Position numbers and translations under genes: made by a program. The notes beneath the pieces are model-generated. The model was not told the origin of the DNA. It worked only from the letters and a program-made list of their open reading frames with translations, and did no database searches. From Rhodocyclaceae bacterium (lineage in GTDB: Bacteria > Pseudomonadota > Gammaproteobacteria > Burkholderiales > Rhodocyclaceae), in contig JADJEF010000020.1 of NCBI GenBank assembly GCA_016702335.1, positions 806,001 to 870,000 on the forward strand: a stretch of DNA of 64,000 bases, read 5' to 3'. This document shows positions 16,482 through 24,658 of this stretch, piece after piece. Every line of letters begins with the position of its first letter. The first letter of the stretch is position 1.

Positions 16482-17675
16482 GTGGCTGACGAAGATAGTT
16501 TCTCGCTGGATTTCACCGCCCCGGGCATCATTCCCGAGCCGCCGCCTGCGCCGCCACCACCGCCTGCGCCCGCGCCGCCAGTTCCGCCAAAGCCGAAGGC
16601 ACTCTCGCTGGAACTCGTGGCTGATGAACGCCATCCCGCGCCAACCGTCGCGGCTCCCGCTCCGGCCGCCGCAAAGCCGGCCCCCGCTGCGCCGGCGATT
16701 CCTGCCCCGCTGCTTGAGGCAGCGCAATTGCATGCGGCTGGCGATCCCCTCGGCGCGTCGAAAAAGCTCGAAGCCGCGCTCAAAACCGGCGGGAAGTTCG
16801 GCAACTTTACCGACAATCTCTGGCTCGCTTTGTTCGAGGTGCTGCAAGATCTCAATCGCCGCGATGCCTTTGACAAACTGGCTCTAACCTACGCCCAGCA
16901 TTTCGAAAAATCGCCACCAACCTGGAGCGAGGCAGCGGCGGCCGCGATCGCAACGACACCGGCAGGTGTCGTGCTCTTTCGCGTACCCCCGGAACTGACC
17001 ACCGCGGTTGGTCCCGCCCTGAAAGACCTGATGCAGCAGGCCCGCACCTGCCAGACCATGGAAATTGATGTCAGCGGGGTCACCACGGTCGATGATGCCG
17101 GCGCGACGCTCGCGATCCGGGCCATCAAGGCCCTGCGCGATGCCAAACGCGAGACCGTGCTGATTGGCGCCGAGAATCTTGCCTTCCGTCTTAGCCAGAC
17201 GCTGGAAGTGATGGAAAGGCGCAACGAGCCGCAATGGCATCTGCTCATCGCGATGTACGACAGCCTCGGCGATCAAAACGCCTTTGAGGATGCCGCAGTA
17301 AATTACGCCGTCACCTTTGAAGTCTCGCCCCCATCGTGGGAAGTACGCGACCGTAGCAACGTTCGCAAATCCGCCAGCCCGCCCGTTTCAGCGCCAACAC
17401 CGCCTGCCGGACCCGCGCTAGTCGGCGAAGTATGTTCGCCCTGCGCGACCATCATTCAAGCCATCACCGCCAAGGGGGCTGGCGACATCATGGTCGACGC
17501 CAGCCAGCTCAAGCGCATCGAAGCAGCCGCTGCCGACGAGATCCTCGCCTGTCTCAAGAAATCCAAGGAAGCGGGAGCCACGATTACCGTAAGCGGGCTG
17601 CCGCCGCTGCCCTACATCCTCCTTACGCACCACCACTGGGCCGAGGTTGCGACCCTCAAACAGCGCAAACTGTAG
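16482..17675 (+). CDS. Proline-rich protein with two STAS domains
   Basis: A 397-residue cytoplasmic protein with no membrane segment. Residues 15-80 are a Pro/Ala linker. Then comes a module repeated twice: a short helical unit ending 'F-x-x-x-A-x-x-YA-x-x-FE-x-SPP-x-W' (once near residue 145, again near 285) followed by a STAS-like domain ('VEIDVSGVTTVDDAGATLAI' region, and 'DIMVDASQLKRIEAAAADEIL'). STAS domains act in anti-sigma antagonism, lipid asymmetry (MlaB) and transport, and the second ends like MlaB-type folds. The start GTG at 16482 is a choice without a clear ribosome-binding site. It precedes hslVU, but no functional link is known. Confidence 0.7.
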   Translation: MADEDSFSLDFTAPGIIPEPPPAPPPPPAPAPPVPPKPKALSLELVADERHPAPTVAAPAPAAAKPAPAAPAIPAPLLEAAQLHAAGDPLGASKKLEAALKTGGKFGNFTDNLWLALFEVLQDLNRRDAFDKLALTYAQHFEKSPPTWSEAAAAAIATTPAGVVLFRVPPELTTAVGPALKDLMQQARTCQTMEIDVSGVTTVDDAGATLAIRAIKALRDAKRETVLIGAENLAFRLSQTLEVMERRNEPQWHLLIAMYDSLGDQNAFEDAAVNYAVTFEVSPPSWEVRDRSNVRKSASPPVSAPTPPAGPALVGEVCSPCATIIQAITAKGAGDIMVDASQLKRIEAAAADEILACLKKSKEAGATITVSGLPPLPYILLTHHHWAEVATLKQRKL

Positions 17676-17689
17676 CGTCCAGCGGCCCC

Positions 17690-17718
17690 ATCGCCGTGTC
17701 GCCAGCGCCGACTTGCGG
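17690..17718 (-). repeat. Dispersed AAGTCGGCGCTGG repeat, upstream of hslV
   Basis: This copy is in reverse orientation, with the core and both flanks conserved (TTCCGC on one side, CGACACGGCGAT on the other). It is intergenic, 15 bases after the STAS gene stop. Confidence 0.9.
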
Positions 17719-17759
17719 AAACTGACGCCGATCACCTCCTCCTGACAAGGAAACCTCCC

Positions 17760-18296
17760 ATGGAACAGTATCACGGCACCACCATTCTCTCCGTCCGGCG
17801 CGGCAACTCGGTTGCCCTGGGCGGTGACGGACAGGTCACGCTGGGCAACATCATCATCAAGGCCAGTGCACGCAAGGTGCGTCGTCTGTACAACGACAAA
17901 GTCATCGCCGGCTTTGCCGGGGGCACCGCCGATGCCTTTACGCTCTTCGAACGCTTCGAGGCCAAGCTGGAAAAGCATCAGGGCAAGCTGCTGCGCGCGG
18001 CCGTCGAACTGGCCAAAGACTGGCGTACCGACCGCGCCCTGCGCCGACTCGAAGCCATGCTCGCCATTGCCGACCGAGAGCATTCGCTGATCATCACCGG
18101 CAACGGCGATGTGCTCGAACCCGAGCAGGGCATTGTGGCCATTGGCAGCGGCGGCCCGTATGCCCAGTCGGCGGCCCGCGCCCTGCTGGAGAACACCGAG
18201 CTGACGCCCAAGGAGATCATCGCCAAGTCGCTCGCCATTGCCGGCGACCTGTGCATCTACACCAACCAGAACCACCTCATCGAGACACTGGACTGA
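17760..18296 (+). CDS. hslV: ATP-dependent protease peptidase subunit HslV
   Basis: HslV is the two-ring proteolytic core of the HslVU (ClpQY) protease. The 178-residue protein opens 'MEQYHGTTILSVRRG'; the N-terminal nucleophile is the Thr exposed after removal of the leader. 'SARKVRRLYNDKVIAGFAGG' and 'GSGGPYAQSAARALL' are family hallmarks. AAGGA lies upstream of the ATG. hslU begins four bases after the stop. The pair is normally heat-inducible and degrades misfolded and regulatory proteins in the cytoplasm. Confidence 0.98.
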   Translation: MEQYHGTTILSVRRGNSVALGGDGQVTLGNIIIKASARKVRRLYNDKVIAGFAGGTADAFTLFERFEAKLEKHQGKLLRAAVELAKDWRTDRALRRLEAMLAIADREHSLIITGNGDVLEPEQGIVAIGSGGPYAQSAARALLENTELTPKEIIAKSLAIAGDLCIYTNQNHLIETLD

Positions 18297-18300
18297 GCCC

Positions 18301-19647
18301 ATGAACAGTCACATGACCCCCGCCGAGATTGTCTCGGAGCTCGACAAGCATATCGTCGGCCAATCTCGCGCCAAGCGCGCCGTGGCTATTGCCCTGCGCA
18401 ATCGCTGGCGCCGCGCACAGGTCGCCGAGCCGCTGCGCACCGAAATCACGCCCAAGAACATCCTCATGATCGGGCCCACCGGCGTGGGCAAGACCGAGAT
18501 CGCCCGGCGTCTGGCCCGCTTGGCCAACGCCCCGTTCATCAAGATCGAGGCGACCAAGTTCACCGAGGTCGGCTATGTCGGCCGCGATGTCGACACCATC
18601 ATCCGCGACCTCGCCGAGACCGCAATCAAAGACGGGCGCGAAGCCGCCAAGAAGCGCGTCGCCGACCGTGCGGCCGATGCGGCAGAAGACCGCATTCTCG
18701 ATGCCTTGCTGCCACCAGCGCGCAGCCCGGTGGGCTTCGGCGAAACCGCCGCGACTGACACCACCGAAGATAACCCGACCCGGCAGAAGTTCCGCAAGAA
18801 GCTGCGGGAGGGCGATCTCGACGACAAGGAAATCGAGCTCGAAGTAGCGACGCCCCAAGCCAGCATGGAGATTCTTGCCCCGCCGGGTATGGAGGATCTG
18901 TCACAACAACTGCAAGGTATGTTCGCCAACCTGGGCGGCGGCAAGAAGCGCCTGCGCAAGATGAAGATCCGCGACGCCATGAAGGCGCTTACCGAGGAAG
19001 AGGCCGCACGCCTGATCAATGACGACGAGATCAAGGCCGAGGCGCTGCGCAATGTCGAGCAGAACGGCATTGTCTTCCTCGACGAGATCGACAAGATCGC
19101 TTCGCGCTCCGACATGCAGGGGGCTGATGTTTCGCGCCAGGGCGTGCAGCGCGATCTGCTGCCGCTGGTCGAAGGCACGACGGTATCGACCAAGTACGGC
19201 ATGATCAAGACCGATCACATCCTGTTCATTGCCAGCGGTGCGTTTCATCTCTCAAAGCCCTCGGACCTGATCCCCGAGTTGCAAGGGCGGTTTCCCATTC
19301 GCGTCGAGCTCGATTCGCTCTCCGTTGAGGACTTCCAGTGCATCCTGACCCAGACCGACGCCTGCCTGACCCGCCAGTACGAAGCCCTGCTGGCCACCGA
19401 AGAAGTGAGCCTGAGCTTCCACAATGACGGCGTTCAGCGCCTTGCCGAGATTGCCTTTCAGGTGAACGAGAAAACCGAGAACATCGGCGCGCGTCGCCTG
19501 CATACCGTCATGGAAAAGCTGCTCGAAGAAATCTCGTTCAATGCCGGCAAGCATGGCAAAGAAGTCATCGCCATTGACCAGGCCTACGTCGAGGCCCGTC
19601 TGGGCGAACTGGCACAAAGCGAAGATCTGGCGCGCTACGTGTTGTAA
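18301..19647 (+). CDS. hslU: ATP-dependent protease ATPase subunit HslU
   Basis: HslU is the AAA+ hexamer that unfolds substrates and feeds them to HslV. The 448-residue protein has the N-domain, Walker A 'GPTGVGKT' at about residues 58-65, the family-specific I domain (about 110-245) with acidic and basic runs, Walker B 'IVFLDEIDKI' near residue 256, sensor and arginine-finger regions ('FPIRVEL', 'IGARRLHTV'), and a C-terminal tail ending 'LARYVL' that docks into HslV. Length is close to that of E. coli HslU (443). It is co-transcribed with hslV. Confidence 0.98.
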   Translation: MNSHMTPAEIVSELDKHIVGQSRAKRAVAIALRNRWRRAQVAEPLRTEITPKNILMIGPTGVGKTEIARRLARLANAPFIKIEATKFTEVGYVGRDVDTIIRDLAETAIKDGREAAKKRVADRAADAAEDRILDALLPPARSPVGFGETAATDTTEDNPTRQKFRKKLREGDLDDKEIELEVATPQASMEILAPPGMEDLSQQLQGMFANLGGGKKRLRKMKIRDAMKALTEEEAARLINDDEIKAEALRNVEQNGIVFLDEIDKIASRSDMQGADVSRQGVQRDLLPLVEGTTVSTKYGMIKTDHILFIASGAFHLSKPSDLIPELQGRFPIRVELDSLSVEDFQCILTQTDACLTRQYEALLATEEVSLSFHNDGVQRLAEIAFQVNEKTENIGARRLHTVMEKLLEEISFNAGKHGKEVIAIDQAYVEARLGELAQSEDLARYVL

Positions 19648-19760
19648 ACCCATGCACGGCGCGGGAAACCCAACTCTGTGCCGCAGCGCGGCGCCCCAGT
19701 GTTGCCCCCAGTGTCACCCCCGCCCGGGCGGCGGTCGGGGGGTGGGGGTCTCAAATTTTG

Positions 19761-19782
19761 CAAGCATGCGCCCGCATGCTTG
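19761..19782. repeat. Perfect palindrome over the start of the AEC gene
   Basis: Ten-base arms (CAAGCATGCG / CGCATGCTTG) with a two-base spacer cover the ATG at 19776. It could be a repressor site or an RNA hairpin that hides the start codon. Confidence 0.6.
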
Positions 19783-20651
19783 AACGCATCCTCGGCATCG
19801 TTTTCCCGATCTACGGCATTGTCGCCGTCGGTTTTTTTTATGGGCGGGTGAAGAAGCCCGATATGGCCTTCGCCAACCAGCTGAACATGGCGATCTTTGT
19901 GCCGGCGCTGGTCTTTGCCGCACTGGCAAGCAAGTCGTTCGACATCATGAATCACGTCGATCTGCTCATCGGTGCCATGATCGTCGTGCTCGGTTCGGGC
20001 GTGCTGGCCTGGCCCGTGGCGCGGGCGCTGGGCGTTGCGCCCAACACCTTCGTGCCGCCGATGATGTTCACCAATTCCGGCAACATGGGTCTGCCACTCG
20101 CCGTGCTGGCCTTTGGCGAAGCCGCCCTGCCCGCCGCCGTGGTGCTGTTTTTTGTCGAGAACACCCTGCACTATGCGCTGGGCACCTGGATGCTCGACCG
20201 CCAGACCAAGCTCGTAATGCTATGGCGCGTGCCGGTGATCGCCGCCGCCATTGGCGGGCTGGCGGTCAGCCTGCTGCATATTGAGGTATGGCCCCCGCTC
20301 TGGATTGGCGTAAAGATGCTGGGCGATGTCTCTATCCCGTTGCTACTGTTTTCCTTGGGCGTGCGCCTGACCGACAGCCCGTTGGGCGACTGGAAGATCA
20401 GCATGGTGGGGGCTGTGACCGCCCCCGCGAGTGGTCTGCTCATGGCCATGGCTGCCAACGCCGTGCTCGGTCTGGAGGGCCGCGACGCGGCCATGCTGCT
20501 ACTCTTCGGGGCGCTGCCGCCGGCGGTGCTGAACTACGTCTTCGCCGAGAAATACCATCAGGAGCCGGCGCGTGTGGCCTCGCTGGTCATGGTCGGCAAC
20601 ACCTTCTCGTTGCTGACCATTCCGCTCTGTCTGGCCTGGGTGTTACGGTAG
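19776..20651 (+). CDS. AEC (auxin efflux carrier) family permease
   Basis: A 291-residue inner-membrane transporter with about ten hydrophobic segments in two halves and the family feature 'FTNSGNMGLPLAVLAFG' (about residue 97), the conserved discontinuous-helix Asn-Gly-Leu-Pro region. Bacterial AEC members export or exchange organic acids such as malate or malonate; the substrate here is unknown. I chose the ATG at 19776; an in-frame TTG at 19758 would add six residues. A 22-base palindrome covers this start. The gene ends a few bases inside the convergent lysA. Confidence 0.87.
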   Translation: MLERILGIVFPIYGIVAVGFFYGRVKKPDMAFANQLNMAIFVPALVFAALASKSFDIMNHVDLLIGAMIVVLGSGVLAWPVARALGVAPNTFVPPMMFTNSGNMGLPLAVLAFGEAALPAAVVLFFVENTLHYALGTWMLDRQTKLVMLWRVPVIAAAIGGLAVSLLHIEVWPPLWIGVKMLGDVSIPLLLFSLGVRLTDSPLGDWKISMVGAVTAPASGLLMAMAANAVLGLEGRDAAMLLLFGALPPAVLNYVFAEKYHQEPARVASLVMVGNTFSLLTIPLCLAWVLR

Positions 20652-21911
20652 CCGCTTTTCCGCTGCGAAAAGATCAGCGACCTTTTCGCGCTCACGAACC
20701 AAGTGCATGCTGTCGCCGTCAATCATCACCTCAGCCGCACGTGGGCGCGTATTGTAGTTGGAGGCCATGGCCATGCCGTAGGCGCCGGCCGACAACACCG
20801 CCAGCAGGTCACCTTCGGCCAGCGCAAGATCACGGTCATGCCCAAGAAAGTCACCCGATTCGCACACCGGGCCAACGATTTCGTAGGTCTTTTGCGGAAT
20901 CGCCGTCCCGCCAGCGCCGACTTGCGGTACTTTCACAATATCGTGCCAGGCGTCGTAGAGCGCGGGGCGCGCCAAGTCGTTCATCGCCGCATCGACAATG
21001 GCGAAGTTTTTCACCTCGCCCGGCTTGAGTACGCGCACCTCGGTCAGCAGCAGGCCAGCGTTACCAACGAGCGAGCGACCGGGCTCCATCACCACCTGCT
21101 CCGTTCGCTTGGCCAGACGGGAAAGTATCGGAGCCAGATAGTCGGCGGCGGCCGGTGCCGGATCATTCGCCTGATAGGTAATACCCATGCCGCCGCCCAC
21201 GTCGATGTGCTGCAGCACAATGCCTTCGGCCGCCAATGCATCGACGAGGCCGATAAGCTTGTCGGTGGCCTCCGCCGCCGGTGCGGGATCAAGCAGTTGC
21301 GAGCCAATGTGGCAATCAATGCCGGTGACGCGCAGGTTCGGCAGCTTGGCCGCTTGCCGATAGACATCGAGCGCATCAGTAAAGGCCACACCAAATTTGT
21401 TCGATTTCAGGCCGGTGGAGATATACGGGTGCGTCTTGGCATCCACATCCGGATTGACGCGTAAGGATACCGGCGCACGCTGGCCCAATTCGCCGGCCAC
21501 CTCGTTAAGCAGGTGCAATTCGCTCAGTGACTCGACATTGAAACAGTGGATGCCTGCCTGTAGCGCGGCGCGCATCTCGTCGCGACTCTTTGCCACGCCG
21601 GAAAAGACGATCTTCTTTGCCTCGCCCCCTGCCGCCAGCACGCGCGCCAACTCGCCACCCGACACAATGTCGAAGCCCGCGCCCAGGCGAGCAAACACAT
21701 TCAGGATGGCGAGGTTGGAATTGGCCTTGACCGCGTAGCAGATTAGCGAGCGGCCGCTCAGACCATGCTGCGTCAGCGCATCGCGATAGCCGGCATAGGC
21801 CGCTTCCAGCGCGGCGCGTGAATACACGTAGCATGGCGTACCGAACTCGCGGGCAACGTCGGCCAGAGCGACTGCCTCGACGCGGCCGGGTGCGCTGAGC
21901 ATGGGGTTCAT
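20643..21911 (-). CDS. lysA: Diaminopimelate decarboxylase
   Basis: LysA decarboxylates meso-diaminopimelate to lysine. The 422-residue protein is a fold-III PLP enzyme: Lys62 in 'CYAVKANSN' binds PLP, 'HIGSQL' and 'GGGMGI' hold the phosphate, and 'GPVCESGDF' carries the catalytic Cys of the dimer partner. Residues 329-338 ('PQVGAGGTAI') are encoded by a copy of the dispersed repeat and fall in the variable loop before 'GPVCES', where other LysA proteins differ in length and sequence. The ATG overlaps the lptM stop (ATGA). cyaY lies divergently beyond lptM, the usual proteobacterial arrangement. Confidence 0.97.
   Translation of the reverse strand: MNPMLSAPGRVEAVALADVAREFGTPCYVYSRAALEAAYAGYRDALTQHGLSGRSLICYAVKANSNLAILNVFARLGAGFDIVSGGELARVLAAGGEAKKIVFSGVAKSRDEMRAALQAGIHCFNVESLSELHLLNEVAGELGQRAPVSLRVNPDVDAKTHPYISTGLKSNKFGVAFTDALDVYRQAAKLPNLRVTGIDCHIGSQLLDPAPAAEATDKLIGLVDALAAEGIVLQHIDVGGGMGITYQANDPAPAAADYLAPILSRLAKRTEQVVMEPGRSLVGNAGLLLTEVRVLKPGEVKNFAIVDAAMNDLARPALYDAWHDIVKVPQVGAGGTAIPQKTYEIVGPVCESGDFLGHDRDLALAEGDLLAVLSAGAYGMAMASNYNTRPRAAEVMIDGDSMHLVREREKVADLFAAEKRLP
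20898..20927 (-). repeat. Dispersed AAGTCGGCGCTGG repeat, inside lysA
   Basis: Here the repeat is in the sense direction of lysA and is read as 'PQVGAGGTAI'. Flanks ACCGC and GGGACGGCGATT are conserved. Confidence 0.92.
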
Positions 21912-22021
21912 GCGTGCGCTTTCACTTCAGCCTGAGCCCCTGGGCTGGGCAAAAACAGCGGCCCCTTGTTGCCGCAAGCCGAGAGAAGCACAAGGAGTAT
22001 GGTTGCAAGTACGATGCGCAT
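21908..22021 (-). CDS. lptM: LPS-assembly lipoprotein LptM (YifL family)
   Basis: A 37-residue lipoprotein with a signal peptide and lipobox 'LLSACGNKGPLFLP', in which Cys16 would be lipidated. The 'CGNKGPLF' sequence is the LptM/YifL hallmark. In E. coli LptM helps the LptDE translocon mature in the outer membrane. The start ATG is at 22021. The stop overlaps the lysA start as ATGA, and cyaY is divergent 44 bases away, the classic cyaY/lptM-lysA neighbourhood, which supports the call despite the small size. Confidence 0.88.
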   Translation of the reverse strand: MRIVLATILLVLLSACGNKGPLFLPSPGAQAEVKAHA

Positions 22022-22065
22022 GGTAAAAACGGGTCAGAAAATCAAGCCAAGGATGCTAACACGCC

Positions 22066-22392
22066 ATGAATGAACAGGACTTTGCCCGCCTTGCCGATGC
22101 CGAACTGGCGGCGCTGGAAGCGGCCCTTGAAACCGCCGGAGGTGACTATGACATCGAGCTCAAACCCGGTGGCATCTTGGAACTGGAATGCGCCGACGGC
22201 AGCAAGATCATCATCAACCGCCATACGGCCGCTCGTGAAATCTGGGTCGCGGCGCGCTCTGGTGGCTTCCACTTTGCTTCGCGTGATGGCCAGTGGCTGT
22301 CGGCGCGTGACGGCGGTGAGCTATGGCAAACGCTGGAACGCTGCCTTTCCGAGCAAACGGGTGAGGCATTCGCACTGACTCGCACGAGGTAA
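22066..22392 (+). CDS. cyaY: Frataxin-like iron donor CyaY
   Basis: CyaY is the bacterial frataxin that binds iron through an acidic ridge and modulates IscS-IscU iron-sulfur cluster assembly. The 108-residue protein has the acidic first helix (Glu/Asp within residues 3-24), then beta strands with 'DIELKPGGILELECADGSKIIINRH', 'REIWVAARSGGFHF', and the conserved Trp residues of the sheet. Length matches the family (about 106). It is divergent from lptM-lysA. A degenerate IS30-type element begins about 20 bases after its stop. Confidence 0.95.
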   Translation: MNEQDFARLADAELAALEAALETAGGDYDIELKPGGILELECADGSKIIINRHTAAREIWVAARSGGFHFASRDGQWLSARDGGELWQTLERCLSEQTGEAFALTRTR

Positions 22393-22411
22393 AACGTAGG
22401 CGCGCTCAAAA

Positions 22412-23506
22412 ACCAAGTGCAACATTATCGGGAGAAAATGTTGCATGGGAAAACACTACAAGCAGTTGAGCATTGAAGAGCGGACGCTGATCCAAACCCA
22501 ACTGGCGATAGGGGTTAAACCGGCGGCGATTGCCAAGGGGTTGGGACGGTGCGCATCGACGATTTCGCGTGAGTTGAAGCGAAACGGATGGGTTCGACCG
22601 AAGTCGCAGCGAGCGCGTGGGCGACCGCTGCTGGCGGAGGGTATCGCTGTGAGGAAGCGCACCGGCGCGCGCAGGCCTGCACGACGAAGCCACGCGTTGA
22701 ACGTCGGCTGAGACCTGGCACGCCGTTGTGGGAGCGGGTTTGCCACTACCTCAAGGCGAGATACTCGCCGGAGCAGATTGCTGGCACACTGGCGCTTGTG
22801 CATCCCGATACACCCTCCCTGCAGGTTTCGCACGAGACCATCTACACCGCCATTTACGCAATGCCTCGTGGTGAGTTGCGCACCGAGGTCATTGGTTGGT
22901 TGCGCTTTGGTCATGCCAAGCGCCGCCCCGGGCGCGTGGCGAAGACCGGCGTGGTCGTATTCCCGCTATGGTCAGCATCCATGACCGGCCGCCTGAAGTG
23001 GACGAACGCTTGGTGCCGGGCCACTGGGAAGGTGACCTGATCAAAGGCGCGTTCAACCGTTCGGCGATTGGCACGCTGGTGGAGCGCACCACGCTGTTCG
23101 CCGTGCTCTCTCGGATGGAGGATGCCAGTGCCGAATCCGCGCTCAGTGGCTTCAGCCATGTGCTCAATCGCATCGAGGCGCAGAAGCGGCTTTCGCTGAC
23201 CTACGATCAGGGCAAAGAGATGACTGAACACCAGCGTTTGAGCCAGGCCACCGGGGTGGACGTCGCTTTGCTGATCCCCACAGCCCGCTGGCAGCGTGGC
23301 ATCAACGAAAACACCAACGGCCTGCTCAGACAGTACTTCCCCAAGGGAACTGATTTGAGTGCGTTCCTCAAGATGAGCTCGATGCCGTTGCTTGGCAATT
23401 GAACACGCGTCCGCGCAAATCCCTCGGCTTCAAATGTCCCGCCGAATTGTTCTCTGCAGACGCTTTTGACTTCAGGCATCATCACGCTTCACTTTTTGCA
23501 CTTGGT
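22412..23506 (+). mobile_element. IS30-family insertion sequence, inactive
   Basis: The ends carry an 11-base inverted repeat, ACCAAGTGCAA at 22412-22422 and its complement at 23496-23506, with a weaker match (CAA) just outside. The interior is filled by a single IS30-type transposase gene with three frameshifts. A 9-bp stem (TGCAACATT at 22418-22426 with AATGTTGCA at 22437-22445) covers the transposase start, the kind of structure that protects an IS from outside transcription. I see no target-site duplication that I can trust. It sits between cyaY and tRNA-fMet. Confidence 0.78.
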
Positions 23507-23512
23507 CATTGA
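22445..23512 (+). pseudogene. IS30-family transposase, three frameshifts
   Basis: The N-terminal helix-turn-helix ('LSIEERTLIQTQLAIG', 'CASTISRELKRNG') is in the frame of the ATG at 22445. The frame changes near 22635 into 'YSPEQIAGTL' and 'SHETIYTAIY', again near 22935 into 'PGHWEGDLIKGAF' and 'LTYDQGKEM', and a third time near 23370 into 'WQLNTRPRKSLGF'. The DDE triad is present across the frames (Asp of WEGDL, Asp of TYDQ, Glu of NENTNG). No intact protein can be made. Confidence 0.85.
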
Positions 23513-23583
23513 AACCGCCGTACAACAAAACTGCAGATTCTCTCCGTAAATGGAAACGCATTGTTTGGCGCGCGATATTTGGC

Positions 23584-23612
23584 TTGCGTTGCGTTGCGAG
23601 TTCCAACATAAT
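23584..23612 (+). promoter_or_regulatory. Promoter of tRNA-fMet
   Basis: TTGCGT and CATAAT are spaced by 17 bases. The -10 ends six bases before the tRNA, followed by a GC-rich discriminator (TCGGCC) as in stringently controlled stable-RNA promoters. Confidence 0.6.
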
Positions 23613-23618
23613 TCGGCC

Positions 23619-23695
23619 CGCGGGGTGGAGCAGTCTGGCAGCTCGTCGGGCTCATAACCCGAAGGTCACAGGTTCAAATCCTGTCCCCGCAACCA
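23619..23695 (+). tRNA. tRNA-fMet (CAT)
   Basis: A 77-base initiator tRNA with encoded CCA. The acceptor stem pairs GCGGGG with CCCCGC, leaving the C1-A72 mismatch that marks initiator tRNAs. The anticodon stem has three G-C pairs (GGG/CCC) around CTCATAA with anticodon CAT, and the T arm carries GGTTCAAATCC. A terminator follows, and the four GTGCCCA repeats begin 68 bases after the CCA end. Confidence 0.96.
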
Positions 23696-23707
23696 ATAAA
23701 TACCAAG

Positions 23708-23745
23708 AAGGTCAATCACTTAGCGGTGGTTGGCCTTTTTGCTTT
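23708..23745 (+). terminator. Terminator after tRNA-fMet
   Basis: AAGGTCAATCAC pairs with GTGGTTGGCCTT (12 bp with G-U pairs) around a six-base loop, followed by TTTTTGCTTT. Confidence 0.75.
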
Positions 23746-23763
23746 GGGCTGGAAAAACACGTT

Positions 23764-23803
23764 GTGCCCACTCCGTGCCCATGGCGTGCCCAAGCTGTGC
23801 CCA
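23764..23803 (+). repeat. Four GTGCCCA repeats at exact 11-bp spacing
   Basis: GTGCCCA occurs at 23764, 23775, 23786 and 23797, so all copies face the same side of the helix; a diverged copy lies near 23861. Such arrays next to a tRNA 3' end resemble arm-type binding sites of tyrosine integrases, but no integrase gene is present. Confidence 0.55.
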
Positions 23804-23905
23804 ACTTTTCCTAAGAGATTGCACGGTGGCACCCTTTTTGACCTTCGGGCATTTCGCTGGTTGTGCCCGTGCCGAATGTGGTTCAATTGCTGACGCTTGC
23901 GCGGC

Positions 23906-24658
23906 TTAACCGCCCTGCTCCGCATAGGTAAACTCGCGCCATCGCATCAGACCGACAGCCCCGGCTACACCCACCACCGCCACGCCCGAATTGAGTGCCA
24001 TGCCGACGATCAACTCCTGATAAGCCCCGTTAGCAAACGCAGGCGTGATCGTCACATTGGGAAGCAGAATTCGCCAAGCCAGCGTCACTGCCGCATCCAA
24101 AATCGCTACGCCGTAGCGCAAATTAAGCAACTGGAGCGTCAAGAGCAGCAGCGCGCTCAGTATCAGTAGCCCGAACTCGCCGAACTTCATCGGTACCGTC
24201 GAAAACAAGGTAATCACGGCAGCGATCGCGGCAACCTGCGCGCATTGGGCGGCAAACAGCAGGATCACGGGTACTGTGCTGTCAATAGTCATAGTGTGTC
24301 GAGCAAGGTAAGTCCCGTACATCATCACGAGCACGATCAGACCCACACTGGTCAGTGCCGCCCATTTGCTGAGCACATAACTGGCCCGCGACAGTGGGCG
24401 CAAGAGCACCAGTTGAATCGATCCACTGGCGATATCCCGACTGATCAGTCCCAAGCCCAGTAACCAGACAAGCATCGATAGCAGCGAGTTGCCGCCCATA
24501 ACCAGGCTACCGATACCACTCATCGTCGTGGCATTCACACTAACCCCGCCACTGACCAGCAGATACAGCAGGAGCAGCAAGAACCCGGCAATCACCAGGC
24601 GCACGGGGGTATCGACATGACTACGCAGCGTATTCAGGTAGATCGCGCTATTGAGCAT
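23906..24658 (-). CDS. ABC-2 type transporter permease
   Basis: A roughly 250-residue membrane protein with six hydrophobic segments, of the ABC-2 exporter type that pairs with the ATPase encoded just upstream. The pattern 'DIASGSIQLVLLRPLSRASYVLSKW' is the amphipathic coupling stretch shared by such permeases. I favour the ATG at 24658, preceded by GGTGGGG, overlapping the end of the ATPase gene by 11 bases; the ATG at 24673 is an alternative. The substrate is unknown. There is no third component, so it is a simple two-gene exporter. Confidence 0.8.
   Translation of the reverse strand: MLNSAIYLNTLRSHVDTPVRLVIAGFLLLLLYLLVSGGVSVNATTMSGIGSLVMGGNSLLSMLVWLLGLGLISRDIASGSIQLVLLRPLSRASYVLSKWAALTSVGLIVLVMMYGTYLARHTMTIDSTVPVILLFAAQCAQVAAIAAVITLFSTVPMKFGEFGLLILSALLLLTLQLLNLRYGVAILDAAVTLAWRILLPNVTITPAFANGAYQELIVGMALNSGVAVVGVAGAVGLMRWREFTYAEQGG

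Noticed and set aside
1526..21930. A 14-base match (CGCTTTCACTTCAG) upstream of both the P-type ATPase and lysA.
   Set aside because: Matches of this length are expected by chance in 64 kb and the second lies inside lptM.
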